Shown here: positions 1 to 11,814 of the stretch, one piece after another
How positions within the stretch are numbered: the stretch's first letter is position 1
Layout: each line of letters starts with the position of its first letter
NCBI GenBank assembly: GCA_036345935.2
Contig: JADWOT020001210.1
Location: 211,001-275,000, forward strand
Reading direction: 5' to 3'
From: Taenia hydatigena
Lineage: Eukaryota; Platyhelminthes; Cestoda; Cyclophyllidea; Taeniidae
DNA length: 64,000 nucleotides
The notes under the pieces: model-generated
The model's database searches: none
Told to the model about the DNA's origin: nothing
The model's input: the letters and a program-made list of their open reading frames with translations, nothing else
Made by a program: the position numbers and the translations under genes

Positions 1-242
1 GTTCTTTGAATATTTTTATGTAAAAGTGGTCACCACTCCCAACATCACGTCTTCTTTTCAACTTTATGATCATTTCTGCTATGTTCGATACACAGAATAC
101 CAACATGTCTCTGGCCTGCGAGAGTTTTCTTACACCCGCCTAAAATCTCACAAAAGAACCAATAAACTTGCAACTTATGACAGTCAACCTAAATGATGGT
201 AATGGCGAACTCTTGGCCTGGAGGTTTAACTCTTTCTAAGTC

Positions 243-557
243 ATGAAGGCGTTGAGTCGCTTGACGTCCTCGCGGCCCCAACTCATTTGTACAGACGGTT
301 TTACAAAAGTTACATGCAAGCGGAAGAAGAAGGTTGTATACATGGCACCAAAGGCACTGGCAGCAAGCATCCACTTTGCTTATGCTTTCTGTCGAAATCG
401 CGCTCCCGTAACAGTTTTAGAACACCGCAGCCTACTCTTACAAGATATCGAAGAAAAATTAGGAAGCGTAGACATCCTAGGCTCTCTGCTACCCACCAAT
501 AGTGAAAACTGGTGCATTTTGTTTCATGAGAGTAGTGAGTCCAATCATTTGCACTAA
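243..557 (+). other. Unassigned open frame before unit A
   Basis: An ATG-started frame of 104 codons. It has a basic run near residues 26-30 (KRKKK) and a helix-like stretch further on (LLLQDIEEKLGSVDILGSLL). I do not recognise it, and no copy of it precedes unit E, so I have no conservation to support it. Other frames are open in the same stretch on both strands. It may be chance or a single exon. Confidence 0.12.
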
Positions 558-1633
558 GCTCCCACTGGGCCCGAATTTCACAAGTTTTGACATCGTTGTC
601 ACACAAAAACCTGTGTTGGCAACTCACGCCAATAGTGGGTTCTCTTCACCAGTCGCTTGATTTGCTCTTCTTTTCTTAATCGTTTAACCCTTTCGTTTCA
701 AGTCCTACTAATCATGTTTTCATACAATCCGGCCCTTTTTATTCAAATTGGTTTAAGCTAATAGTGGCACACAGCGTCAAATCGTCTAATTTCCAGTTCA
801 ATTTGCATTATTTGCATGCGAATTTTCTAATGCCTTTAATTTCGTTAGACAATACATCGACATTTAAATTAAATAAATAATTATTGCATAATATGCATGC
901 TTAAACTGAGCGCACAATGTGCATTAGGTAACAAGCCCTGTTGGACAAACATCACCCACCTGGCAAACAACGATGGTGGACGGTTTTGGGATTGTGGTTA
1001 TGAGTAAGCGCCAATAACTGGTAAATGCTAATGGGTTCTGTTTACCTTGCAGCTAACTCTTCCTATTTCCGGTGGCCACAGTATCCGATGTCCATTGACT
1101 CATAATTGTGGCCGCATTTTGCAATGGTCTTTGCACGAATGGCCAGAAGCTCAGTTGCAATAGCAGATGTTTATCAAGGCACCGCAGTGTTTAGAGAGCA
1201 GCGCAAAATGGACTAAGGATATGGCTGGGTAGTCACCGTGCGATGTGATTGTGACTTCAAAAAACATTTAAAGTGAGAAAGAATAAGAGCGATTCTTCCA
1301 TAAATTTCCTAGCTTCCATCACAAAATCAATGTGCCGCATTACGTGGCTCTATCCTTCTGTATTTTGAAGTGTTGATAGCAGCGATGCAATCGATTAACG
1401 GATCACATTGAAGACTAAAGTAAGGTATACCAAACATTTTCAGATGCGCCAATTTATGCTGCAGAATACACGGCATTTCAGCTGTTCATGCTGTTTTTTT
1501 AATGAGGGCTTTTAAAAGCGTATCCTTGTTGCGTGAAATTGCTTTACTTTAATTAAAACCCCTTTTGTTTTTCCTCTTGGCTGTTCACAAACAGGAGGTA
1601 GTCAAGTGCCTGATAAACCTTTGCGTCGTGCAT

Positions 1634-1977
1634 ATGGGTGATTATGACTGTGTCATTTTATATCTTGATTATCCTGATTTCAAACATCGGGATTGTGGAC
1701 ACTTGAATGCCCTGGCTGATGGTCTCACATCAAAGCAAACTCTTGTTGTGACAGGCTCGATGTGGCAGGCGTTAGCTCCTTATTTGAACTTGGACTGCAT
1801 GCGAAAGATGTTCGAGGCCATAGGTGGTGCTCACTTTGCTCGTTTCCTAACCTACCTGATGTTTGTCGCATTTGGTGCAATACGTGGCAAAACAATTGGA
1901 CGGTCAATTTAGTGGAATTGGTACAGTGGGCCTGTCTCCACGTCATATGGAGAAGGACTATGGCTTTATACGCTTAA
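1634..1977 (+). pseudogene. Truncated, frameshifted copy of the BRCT-like exon (unit A)
   Basis: Plus-strand translation from 1634 matches residues 137-200 of the unit E frame, including the core YDCVILYLDYPDF, the SKQTLVVTGSMWQ segment and NLDCM. Near 1825-1850 a small deletion shifts the frame, and the rest of the domain (RIWCN, then VQWACLH and IWRR) continues in another frame to about 1970. The first 136 codons and the splice acceptor are absent. It is therefore a 5'-truncated and frameshifted relic. The matching residues are the same ones kept in units B and E. Confidence 0.65.
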
Positions 1978-2279
1978 GCATGTTCATGATTAGTCGGTCT
2001 ATGACGGCATTCGATAAAGCGCCTAAAGGATCTCATACTAAACAATAGACAATGATACTGGAAGGATCTGCACTTTTTATTAATGCAGTGGGTGGATTGG
2101 TAACAAACTGAAAGTGATTTGAAATTGTCAAGCCGTAGAAAATATATTAGCTTAGTACTCTTACCTTTGTAGAGGCGTTTTCATAGGCTATAATGGTAGC
2201 TTTATCTCTCAACATATACCAATTTAGTTGAGAAATAAGAATTTTTGAAAAACCGGTAATTCTGAAATGCAAATTCGCT

Positions 2280-2580
2280 GCAAAAAGGCAGTTCGCCTGC
2301 ATTATTTGACTTAATTAGCCGGTCAGAAAGGATGCCTAATTTCGCGACTAGATATTCCAGACTTTGTCTGTTTTCCTGCGGACCGCCTCATCACACGCGC
2401 GACATCCGGTGGCGTGTACTCGCAGACGCCGAGACACACTTTCCTGCCTCAGCCCTGGCTGCTAACCACCCCCATTGAATTTGAATTGTAAATTTACTCA
2501 CCACCTCACATTGGTCGATATACGCTCTAATTTCACGTTGCAAACTAAGGAATGTAGATTCTATAATTAGACTTCGTTGA
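2280..2580 (+). other. Unit segment with GGTCAGAAAGGATGC core, copy A
   Basis: Homologous to 10560-10850 in B and 18295-18590 in C; deleted in E. In C a good acceptor (TTTTTCTGCAG) sits at about 18385-18395, and the frame after it reads through an SQTPR motif. In B a 101-codon frame (10542-10847) covers the block. In A the frame breaks (TAA after the ATTGAATTTGAATTG word). It may be a further exon of the unit's plus-strand gene, but the frames of the three copies do not agree well. Confidence 0.25.
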
Positions 2581-3580
2581 TTTTACTTTCTAGTGAGTAA
2601 CTTAACGCTCTCTAACTATTGTTCAAATGAGAGGGCAACAACCTGAGATGGGTGAGTGCTACGAGATATAATCCGCAGTCGCAATCGTCATCAGACTTTA
2701 AGTCTAGGCCAAAGCTAACCTCAAATCATGTGAGTGTCAGTGAGATGCGAAAGGTGGTGCATAATTTATAATCTTTGATGTTAGGGTCCCTATATTTTGC
2801 AATCTTAAGTAATTTGAACCGAAAACTAACTGATTAATGGTTCAATTACCATGAGGCTGGAATTTTAACGCTAAACAGGGTGACATATAAAACTTGCAGG
2901 AACCTGATAAGCCTGTGTAAGTGGGTTCGCCAGTTGATTTTGCTTGATGCGTTTAATAATTCAACGTGTACCTGGCTCAGCTGCCCATGTAAGTGTTGCA
3001 TGCTCTGTTAGGAAATTACTTTGGAGTCCATACACCAACTTGCCATTATAATATCACATCATCAGGAGAGCGTGCTCATTAGTGGTTTAAGTGGGAGCTA
3101 AGAACGTGATAGTCGACCACTTTATTGTGCTATCATATTCTCCACGTAAAACCACCAGCAAGATATGAAGCATGTTGTCAGTGCCTGGTTCATCTGCAGC
3201 TAGTCAGATTTAAATAACCTGTCGGCTAAAATGTTAAATGACTGAAAAGCAAAACCATCCATCTAAACAGCTATACTCCCAACTGAGCAGCAGCCCTCAT
3301 GGGTTTATTCATTCACACGGTAAAATCTGAGAGGCCGTGCTGTCTTTTCTACGTTCTCTGAGAATAAGTACGCACTAACAATAACACTAAGAAACTGGAT
3401 TTTGGAACACAATTATTTGGTTGAACCGAACCATGGGCAAGTTTGGGAACTGGGCATGCATTATCGGCCTCCTAAGCAGTGGCAGTGAGCATTCGTTTTG
3501 TCATAAGAAGACGATTGGCAACGATGAACTTGATTAATTTGGGACACAATTTTAGTGAAATGGCCCGCAATGCTCGAAGG

Positions 3581-3763
3581 TCACACACTGGTGACTACGG
3601 AATTACCCGGAGGACAAGGAATGTCTTGTAAGTGAGTGACTTGCATCGTATATCGCGAAGTGAGTGCGATCGACAATCTAATGCGTCTACCAACGGCGTG
3701 GGTGTACATGAAGGCGATAAAGCCTTCGTGGGTAGTATGAGTGTACAACCCTTCCACAATCAT
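3581..3763 (-). other. Conserved mid-unit frame, copy A
   Basis: A 60-codon minus-strand frame shared with C (19669-19851), D (about 40731-40913) and E (54336-54520). Conserved words are VEGL, HTTH, GFIAFM, SRYTMQ, THLQDI and NSVVT. The opposite strand is also open in some copies (words INLGHNF and RRTRNVL just before a GTAAGT donor-like site at 3638), so the coding strand is undecided. No family recognised. Confidence 0.25.
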
Positions 3764-4192
3764 TACATTTCGATACTAGTACTGCCCCACTTCATGATTG
3801 CGTGACTTCTTTTAACTTCTTTCTTTCTGCCTTTGCTTTTCTTGATCTCTCTCCTCATTTCCTTACCTATAACAATTTCGAGTCCACTAGTAGATGCCTC
3901 TCTTGGCAATAAATTTCAAGCAAAGCAGAGACTAAAAGAAACACACAACGCGTTGGTGTGTTGGTCTTTGAATAATCTTTTGCCTTCTGCTATCCCCTTT
4001 TAAAATAAGCAAGACAATAAGGTATTGAACAACCACCTTTCTCTTTCTGCAGGGTGGTGCCACCCCAAAAGCCGATGAAATGTAGGAATGCTCACCAGAC
4101 GAGTTGTGTGTCGATTAGCTAAATACAGTCGACCAAGTCGAGTTTTGCGTCAGCAGGCACCACGTTCAACTGCGAGTGTTTGAGCGTGTCAT

Positions 4193-4549
4193 ATGAAATA
4201 TTTAATGCAAATTTATAAGGGCATGCAATATCTTGACGGAGTTGCGCGTTTACTCAATATCTTGTTAGTAGCGACATTCCATTTGCCTAGGTGGAGAAGA
4301 CCTGGTCTGATCTGGTGGTGGCAAATGAGACGAGTGCTAGAGTTCGACAATGCCGCAATCATAAAAGGATCCCTGAAACTGTTCGCACTTAGGAATCTAT
4401 GGTTGCATATAACTTACTACGGAGAGGACAAATTTTACAAAAGTTGGATGCTTGCCAATATTTCGAATGCATTCGTCAGGCTGGTTAATCGATCAGACAA
4501 AACACATGAGACTATGCGTATTTTGGTTGGATGGACATCCTTGTCGTAA
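4193..4549 (+). other. 118-codon plus-strand frame in unit A, probably not a gene
   Basis: ATG-started and the longest frame in unit A. In unit C the equivalent starts at 20706 but is broken by TGA where A has TGG, and in D the frame is lost completely. It lies opposite the Cys/His-rich minus-strand frame (4435-4612), which is kept open in A, B and C. I therefore regard this one as the shadow or as a non-conserved frame. Confidence 0.15.
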
Positions 4550-4612
4550 TGGCTACGATGCACGTAGAGATTGAGGCACAGCTTGCATTGGCAGGGGAAA
4601 GGTTTGAGTGGG
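4435..4612 (-). other. Cys/His-rich minus-strand exon, copy A
   Basis: Read on the minus strand this ends at a TAA at 4435-4437 after ASIQLL. It contains the block KPFPCQCKLC, then YVHRSHYDKDVHPTKIR. The same frame, with the same stop, is open in unit C (20946-21347) and in the inverted block of B (13303-13499). Comparing A with C by hand over about 62 codons, 8 codons differ silently and 12 change the residue, which suggests weak past constraint. The Cys and His spacing (CxxC, then H and H six apart) resembles a zinc finger but is not the classical C2H2 spacing. Confidence 0.35.
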
Positions 4613-5580
4613 ACCTGCCCGACCGCTACAATCGTTGCCTATCCAAAAGTAAGGTTGATTTGCGGCATTAAATCTTCTTTGCCGGACGGAAAATAATTAA
4701 ATATAACTTATTGGGTAAATTTCGCTGCTTAGATCATGTTTAATCAAGTAGAAATCGGCATGAAGAGTGCGCCTCTGGAGTAAGAACTAACATCATAAGA
4801 TTTTGTTTATAGATTAATATAATGTCTGCTAAATAAATAAACCAGAACATGAATGAAGAAACTCTGTCTAATCTCTCATCACTTGTGGGCAGTTGCTATT
4901 CCAAGATTGTAAGTTAAAAAGTGGTAGTTTTTCGGTACAAATTGTTGGCTCTTTCCGTGAGGTTCGTAAACCGGCCAGCAACATGGAACCTTTGGATTGC
5001 AAAGTCAATTCTTAAAGCAAATTTATGACTCAGTTAAGCACGATTTATTTCAGTTTAGGTGAGATTATCATCTTAGGTCTTTTTTGCCAGAGAATGCTAT
5101 AAACGTTTTCCTATTGATGACTTTATCTTGTTTCTTTCGAATAGTCGATGTAGAAGGTTGTGAGGACAGGAAACGTCTCACAGCAGTAACTTAGGCTTGG
5201 ACTGTTACAATCCTAAGTTAACGCTGCGAGGACCTAATTAAGCTAGCTACTCTGTCGACCTTTTCCTTTGCTGATCTCTAAGCTGAATCACAACTCGTTC
5301 TGCAATGTGGCTGTAGAACCAATGGGAGATTAAGGCAGCATTTTTAAATGCAATATGATAGTTAATACACTGAACACTAGTAAGCCAGTGCATATGGTTA
5401 CAATGCGTAGCTCCATACTTTCAATTGTAACGGTATTTTCCGCGCTAAAACATGGAGAATTGTAATCCTAGTGACTAAGTTATTTTAATATTCATTACAT
5501 TGAATTTGGTAGTTAAGTTATGTGAATGCATTACACGTCGTTAGAATTAGTAAATCCGCCTAGAGTTCTGTGGACTATTG
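4610..5580 (+). repeat. Inverted duplicate, left arm (partner 27890-28860)
   Basis: The reverse complement of 27890-28860 aligns along this whole stretch: for example AAGTGGTAGTTTTTCGGTAC here against the complement of GTACCGAAAAGCTACC at 28576, and GCGCTAAAACATGGA at 5442 against the complement of TCCATGTTTTAGCGC at 28019. The right edge is near 5580 (TTCTGTGGAC). Identity falls in patches with indels. Arms are 22 kb apart in opposite orientation. It starts exactly where unit A ends, so the unit boundary is also a junction with this block. Confidence 0.7.
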
Positions 5581-5710
5581 CTTCGATCGCAATGATCGCC
5601 TTGTGGCGAGAAGTCTGCCGGTGTTCTTGCAGGCACTTGAATTGGGTGGCTCGGTGCCAGTACGACTACACCGTCGCGTAGACAGACGCAGTCAGAGATG
5701 GGCTGGATAG
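5560..5710 (+). other. Candidate GC-richer exon beside the inverted arm
   Basis: From about 5575 a plus-strand frame reads DYCFDRNDRLVARSLPVFLQ and goes on through VRLHRRVDRR to a TAG near 5710. The stretch is visibly richer in GC than its surroundings. CTAG at about 5561-5564 could serve as acceptor. A second frame is open as well. There is no second copy in the window, because the duplication ends at its first bases. Not recognised. Confidence 0.18.
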
Positions 5711-8700
5711 TGCTCCATATCCATCCGCAACAACATGCCATTTACGGGGCTGTGTGGCAGTGCTTCCGCGTCAAGGTAGAATGCACTTTGGTAAACGAAT
5801 GTTCCACTGTCGTTCGGTCATAACAAACGGTCATGCATTCTATTCATGCTATTATCCTTGAAGATGCACACTTAATTAGCATTAAGGCCAAAGGTGGCGT
5901 TGGAAATTGTCTCGACATTCGTTACGAATCGAGCTGCAATGTGCTATTGCATGGAGTTGTAAATCCGTGTGTTCCAGTTTCTGGCAAGTGCCTTACCACA
6001 GTGCCGAACTGTTCTATCCCTAGTGATTGCGATTGACAGCTTATCTAAACAGGCTAACTTTGTTTGTTTCGCCACTCTGCAATGCTCTTGGCGCGTATGC
6101 GCAAATGCCTTCAGTTTATGCCATGCATTACATTACAGCTCAACTTGCAATCCGTGGCGAAACGCGTCACTACTGCACGGAACGTTGTCTGCATTACCTG
6201 ACGTGGGAGTCACTATAAGACCACCTTCGGTTATGCCATGCCTGTGCAAATTCGTCTGCTTATTGGGCTTACTTTGTCATGGTTGCTTTCTCATGTTTTA
6301 ATGTTTCTTGCTTTACAGATATTCCCGACGAACTGTTTAGGCTAAGGCGGGAGAGGAGTGCAATGCTTGCATAAGATCAGTAAGCATCCATTGCGTTTTG
6401 TTGGAAGCCTTTACATTTCATTAGCCTCATGGCTATTTTCGACAACAAGACAGTATGGACTTGTCATTGCTGTAGCTTCAAACAACGGGCAATCTTTTTT
6501 TTGCCCCATGCGAACCTTTACTCAGACACGTGTTTTCCAAGACAGAACAATTGCATATTTGGTTCTTGGGTTGTAATATGGACACTGCAAGCTGGATTTT
6601 ATTAAATTTATCGGCTGCCTGTGACCCTCTGTAAAATTCTGCTTGCATGTCGGGGGACTATATTAGACTTCACTAATCAGCATGCCCGGTATCTCTGGGT
6701 TACATCATCAAAGTTGACTCTCCAGTAAAGCTTCCATCGCAATAGTCCTAACACCCAAATAACATCGTCCACAGTGCGACGACGAATCCAGATGCTAAAC
6801 GGCAAAATAGGGCAAGTCTGAGAGAGAAAGCAAGGGTCTCAGTAAAGGCGACGGCACATCAGCAGAAGACTTGCCCATGATTATCCAACCTGAAGGTGAG
6901 TAGATAGACATGGAGATGCCCTAATGCCAAATCAAGCACGTAATAGAACGGACTCATCGAGTCATATAAGCGTTGCGAACAATCCTTTCTGCAAAAAGTA
7001 CCAGACTTTAGCAAAGTTCAATTCTCACTGTCACATCATCTCTTACTCAATGATCAGGTGGGTATTGGAAGGGACAAATAATAATTGGCCATGAGAAGGG
7101 TTCCTGCAATGCCTGCTTAGCTAAACGCCCTGATATGCAAAACGGCATCAATGTCTTAGTATCCCTAACTTTGTCCTGAGTGCACTTACTGTACTAATGC
7201 AACGCGAGTGTTTATAAGGGACATCAATCAATAATTTATCGTCGAAGCTTAACACGAATACATTAAGTGGTGTCAAGGATCGTTCCTTCACAGGCATGTT
7301 TGAGTGCGTGATACCCCACTTCTTATTTTTGCACAGTTGCTTCTCCCACTGATTCGAAATTTGCTGCATCGGACTCGCCGATCGGTTGATGCCATCAAAA
7401 GAAGGAGAAAGCGGGAAACAGCTATAATGAAGGATCTTATTGACACGCAATCCAAATATTATATCGGAATCCCTTCTGCGCTATTCTGCCTGTTGCAACG
7501 AATGCTTGCAGCAAATTCTTAGATTCTACCAGGACGAGCAAATGTGGAAAATTTGCAATCAACTCTGGTATTTAAAACTAAAAAAGGCACATTCATGTGC
7601 ATTTAACCTTAATCTTTCCACGTTTCTCCCAACGTCTTTAGGCCATTCATGTGTTCATTGCAATGCAGCCTACAGTTTGCAAAGTTTGATCCAAATGGGT
7701 CAAGAAGGGCGGGGCATTTGACGACGTGTCCGAATCGTGGTTAGTGGAAACAGCTTAGATAACTCATTTACTCTACTAGCATCAATGACATTGCACGGAG
7801 CCTTTAAGACCGTATCTGGCACACCACTAAGCATACTAAGTACTATCAAATACAAATTAATGCAGGTCCAACACAGATTCGCCTACGGTAGCAGCATCAT
7901 TGCGTTCAATTTGCCACGGTTCTAGGCAAGCATAATAATATGGACTGCGTGCGAAAATGCTAAAGGACTTGGTTACCACATGGCTATTTAGAAAGGCCTT
8001 AACTTCGATTAGCTACCGGCGCAGGAAATGGGAACATGAAATGAGGCTTTTACACTTGTTGCCCCAAATGAGGATCAATGAAAACACTCGTTCACGAAAT
8101 TGCGCATATTAAATTAAGATGGATGTTCGGGGGCTGCAACAGCAACAACACTGACATGAGCACTCAGAGAATGGAATACAGTATGCAAATAGGATTATGT
8201 TTGAAAAGCAAAATGTAATTTTACACTCGTTACTTGCATCGGCTTTGATGCTAAACGGAACACAGTAAATTGCCTTTTAAGGAATTCGATTGAAGTGCAT
8301 GGTCAGGCTTTGGGCATTCGCTCAGGTTCCACAGCACTCTGTTTTACTAAATACAAACCATCCTCACATCAGTAACGCTTGTAGACGGTGTGTATAGGTT
8401 TACAGGAAGGCAGCGGTAGAAGAATGATTGATTTAGCACACAAAATGAACATGCTAATTTTGCGCAGATCCCACCAATGCGCGACTATTCGCGAAAGCAA
8501 ATTCTATCCATTGCATTCGTTTGGTCTTATTGTCAGACTTAATGGTTGGGAAGCGTGGCGAGTGGGTAAAGAAATCGTTGAATGCGAAAAGTGAATTCGC
8601 AAGGCATGCACGAAGGAGCACCTTTAAGTACATGAAGACGGCAAACACACCAGCCCGACAGGTTGTTTTCTTTATAATTTACATACTGGATCTCCAAAAC

Positions 8701-8984
8701 AATGCGACATCCTTATCCTTAGATGTTACTACTAAAGATTTGGAAGAGAAACTTTTCAAGAACCCGTTAAATGACTTAAAGTGCCAATCAATCACAACTA
8801 CCTCTGTGCGAATAACCACGTCTTATTGAACGAATTTTCGAAGTAGACTGCACCTATCCTCTAACATCCATAATCACTCGTCTTATTTAACTTGTGCACC
8901 TACAGCTCTTCTCAATAAAAGCTAAAAGTGCCAATCGCAGGTTGCTCATTGCATTTAGTCGCCAAGCAGCGCCTACCATTGTGC
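5711..8984. other. Spacer between units A and B
   Basis: No repeat-unit sequence seen. It holds several short frames with no copies to compare. One at 5833-6036 starts with ATG and has five Cys in its second half (words SSCNVLLHG, NPCVPVSGKC, NCSIPSDCD). One lies at 7304-7522 with a basic patch (RRRKRE) and one at 7737-7925 (words LHGAFKTVSGTPLSIL). None is recognised. I see no RNA gene or clear promoter. Confidence 0.3.
5833..6036 (+). other. Short Cys-containing frame
   Basis: A 67-codon ATG frame. The C-terminal half carries Cys at roughly residues 37, 48, 55, 61 and 68. It has no clear signal peptide. It could be an exon of a secreted or Cys-rich protein, but this rests on composition only and no duplicate is available for testing. 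Confidence 0.15.
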
Positions 8985-9456
8985 CTAGGTTATTAGTTTA
9001 GCCAACATCTTAAAGATGTGTACATATACCTGTCCACGTCACGTCACAGAACAAGACACTTTAATATCTTAATGCATTATACTCTAAAATCACGCTCTAA
9101 AATCTGACAGGTTTTCCACTAGTGATAAATAAGTCGGCATAATATCGCCATAAATATCAAGAATGTGCCGCTGGGACTCGCACACATCCTCCAAAGCAGA
9201 TCTGAGTAGCACCAGAGTCTTATTTGGTCGTTAGGCTTTGCTGATTGGCTGCATGAGAGAAGTGATTGGAATTGAATGATGATCACTTTTCGCATAAAAG
9301 AGCCTCCACTTGAATAGTTTACATTAGATTTTGCGTCGTAATGTCTCAGGTGGGTTTCATTAACTCTACATCCGTTGCATGTCTTCACCAAATCCCTTTC
9401 GCATTCATATCCTCTCCGAACGCTGCTATAATTTACCATTAATATTTCTGGTTTAG

Positions 9457-10305
9457 GAGAAAGCAACAGATGAGCGACTAAATCAAGACCTTCCCATTCA
9501 AATTTTCAGTTTCCACCACAGTGTAAAGGACATTAAATGGCTGGACTTACACCTCTGCAGGATACTTTTCCCTACAAATGCGGAGAAAAACCCTCGTTAT
9601 TTTCATCTCGCAAGACATTATTACAATGACGTAGAAAAGTCCTTTCGTGACTTCGCATCGAGAGTGATTCCTGCTGATGCACAATTTCCGATTAGCTGTT
9701 TGATCACCACGCCATATCGCTGCATGAGAACGTCGACACATGGGATGAAATGATACAGGTGCAACTTGCTGGTAATGGATTCTGCTTCCTCCACTCGTCT
9801 CTTCTTGGACGTGTCTACAGATGTTCCCAACTTTTCAGACCAGTGGGATCCATTTTTCAGGACGACAGGTGGCATCGTACTGGACACGTTTGAATGGTCC
9901 GAAGAAGGTGAAGAAGGAGGAGAAAGGGTCCAGCCGAGCGACTATGACTGTGTCATCTTATATCTTGATTATCCGGATTTTGAACATCGGGATTGTAGAC
10001 ACCTGAATGCCATAGCCGATGTCTTCACGTCAAAGCAAATGCTGGTTGTGACGGGCTCGATGTGGCAAGCCTCAGATCTCTGTCCAAACTTGGACTGCAT
10101 GCAAAAGATGTTTGAGGCTGTGGGTGGCTTCGGATTTCCCCCCTTTTCTAATTCATCGAATAATTTTCGCATTTGGTGCAACCGGAGGCAAAACAAAGGG
10201 ACGATCAATTTAGTAGAGATGGTACAGTGGGCCTGTCTCCATATCATACGGAGAAGAAGGAGAGCCTTACAGGCTTACGCATATCCTCCATTAGCCGGTC
10301 TATGA
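9457..10305 (+). pseudogene. BRCT-like terminal exon, copy B, one premature stop
   Basis: The exon follows an acceptor ending GGTTTAG at 9456 and ends at TGA 10303-10305. It is 849 nt long, exactly as in unit E (52313-53161), and reads in one frame except for TGA at 9751-9753, where E has CGC (Arg). Conserved landmarks are KWLD, SCLITTP, CxxC-like RCM, RLFLDVS, the FFRTTGG pair, an acidic loop (EEGEEGGE), YDCVILYLDYPDFEHRDC, LVVTGSMWQ, NLDCMQKMF and VQWACLHIIRRR. Over 63 codons against E I count 11 silent and 15 replacement codon differences. Function unknown; BRCT-like fold is an inference from the order of elements. Probably a recent pseudogene, unless the stop is avoided by splicing. Confidence 0.6.
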
Positions 10306-10541
10306 AGGCATTTATTAAGGTGTAAAAAAGCTTTGAAAATAAATGTTATGCAATAATACTTGCAAAAGTCTACACCTTTTATCAATGCAGTGGGTTGGTT
10401 CGGGACAACATAAAAGGGGTAAGATATTAGCCCTGCGCAAAAACTCCTTGTGGAGACGTTTGCGTAGAGTATAATGGTACCATAATCACTCAGCACCAGA
10501 CCACGGCGTAGGAGAATAAGTTTCTTTTATTATTAATAATT

Positions 10542-10847
10542 TTGAAACACAAATTTGATGCATCAAAGGCTGTCTGCTTGCATTATCTGACTAAAATAAT
10601 CGGTCAGAAAGGATGCTTGACTTTGCGACTAGATAGTTCTGACTTCGTCTGCTTTCTTATGGATCGCACAATCCTACGCGTGGTATCTGGTGGCATGTAC
10701 TTACAAGCACCGAGACACCATTTTTCTTCCTCAACCCTTATTGATGACCTTTCAACATCGAAGTTGAGTTGTGAATTTACTCACCGCTTTACAGTGGTCG
10801 GTACACACGCTGAGTTAACGCTGAAGACTAAGGAATGTAGATTTTAA
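10542..10847 (+). other. Unit segment with GGTCAGAAAGGATGC core, copy B
   Basis: A 101-codon plus-strand frame over the segment shared with A (2280-2580) and C (18295-18590). Words include IGQKGC, VVSGGM, QAPRH and FTHRFTVVG. In C the acceptor-like TCTGCAG lies at the position where B reads TCTTATG, so in B any splice site is lost. It could be a further exon of the unit gene or non-coding. Deleted in unit E. Confidence 0.25.
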
Positions 10848-11814
10848 AATTAGACAACGTTGATTTTGTTTTCCAGTGACTGACTTTACGCTCTCTAAGT
10901 GTTGTTCAAACGAGAGTACATCAGCTTGAGATCGGTGAGCGTTACACGTTATGATCCGCAGTCGTTATCATAATCAGATTTCAAATTAAAGTCAAAGCTA
11001 GCCTCAAGTTGTGTGAGTGTCATTAAGGTGCAAAAGGTGGCGCGTGGTTAAATGAACCTTTGATATTAGGACCCCCACTTTTGCACACGTTTGGGTAGTC
11101 TGTGTCGAACATCAATTGATTGACAAAATATGGCCTAATTGTGTTAGCTGCCTGTGCTTTGCACTTCCCTCTATAATCACCGAAGAATTGGATGAGGCAG
11201 GTGTTATTACCATAAGATTGACCTTTCAAATACTAAACACAGCGATGCATTTTTAGCAGAAACCTAATAGGCCTTTGAATGTGGGTTCCCTGGTTGTTTG
11301 TTTTCTGGAGACGTCCAATATTTTCACATGTACTTGGATCAGCTGCCCATGTAAGTGTTTGTGTTCTTGCTGCCATTAAATCACACCATCGGGAGAGCAT
11401 AAGCATTGGTGGTTTAAGTGAGAGTTGGGAGTGTAATAGTCGAACACTTCATTGCGCCATCATATTCTATCCGTATATTTACCAGTAAGATATGACGTTG
11501 TTAGCAGTAGCCGAGTCATCTGCAGTCACAGTCACTTTCGATGGCAAGCCAGTCAGGTACAAATTAGCTGTCAAACAAAGCGTTAAATGATTGATCAGCC
11601 AAGCCACCCACCGGAACCCATTTTGGGGGACTAGACCTCACTTTAAAGTTAGTTGGCGTAAGTTTAGAGCCCCGAACATCCTATGGCGTCACTTTGGCGC
11701 CCTAGGCAAAATTTTTAGCTTAAAACCCACGTGGTCTCTTTATGCTGCATAAAATGCAGATGAAGTCGGGATTTATAGTCATTTAAAATCATTTCAGTGT
11801 TCACTACTACCACC

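Larger units (their letters stand above)
545..4612 (+). repeat. Repeat unit A (5' truncated-exon copy)
   Basis: The stretch 545-1607 aligns by eye with 50120-51105 of unit E, for example around the shared words CCAATAG and CAGTCGC near 627-655. From about 1634 it jumps directly into the middle of the main exon block, so about 1.5 kb present in unit E (the upstream half of the exon and its intron) is missing. It then continues collinear with unit C (18000-21130) to 4612, lacking only a small part around 3780. At 4612 it is joined to an unrelated duplicated block. The copies differ by many substitutions and small indels, so this is an old duplication. Confidence 0.7.
8985..11625 (+). repeat. 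Repeat unit B, direct part
   Basis: The left edge shares ATTAGTTTAGCCA and CATCTTA with unit E at 51792. The unit then runs collinear with C and E through the intron-like block (9010-9456), the main exon (9457-10305) and the mid-unit region, as far as the CCACCCACC word at 11604, which matches C near 19346. There the direct copy stops, and the next sequence is the same unit's later part turned around (11626-13590). Confidence 0.7.

Noticed and set aside
4193..4549. 118-codon ATG frame in unit A as a gene
   Set aside because: Broken by a stop in C and lost in D, while the opposite strand is open in three copies.
9751..9753. Selenocysteine recoding of TGA
   Set aside because: Copy E has Arg, not Cys or Sec, at the aligned position, so a simple point mutation is more likely.
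9969..10247. 92-codon minus-strand frame opposite the B exon, and its equal at 52825-53103
   Set aside because: Both are antisense to the exon with the strong splice and stop conservation. The plus frame explains the openness.
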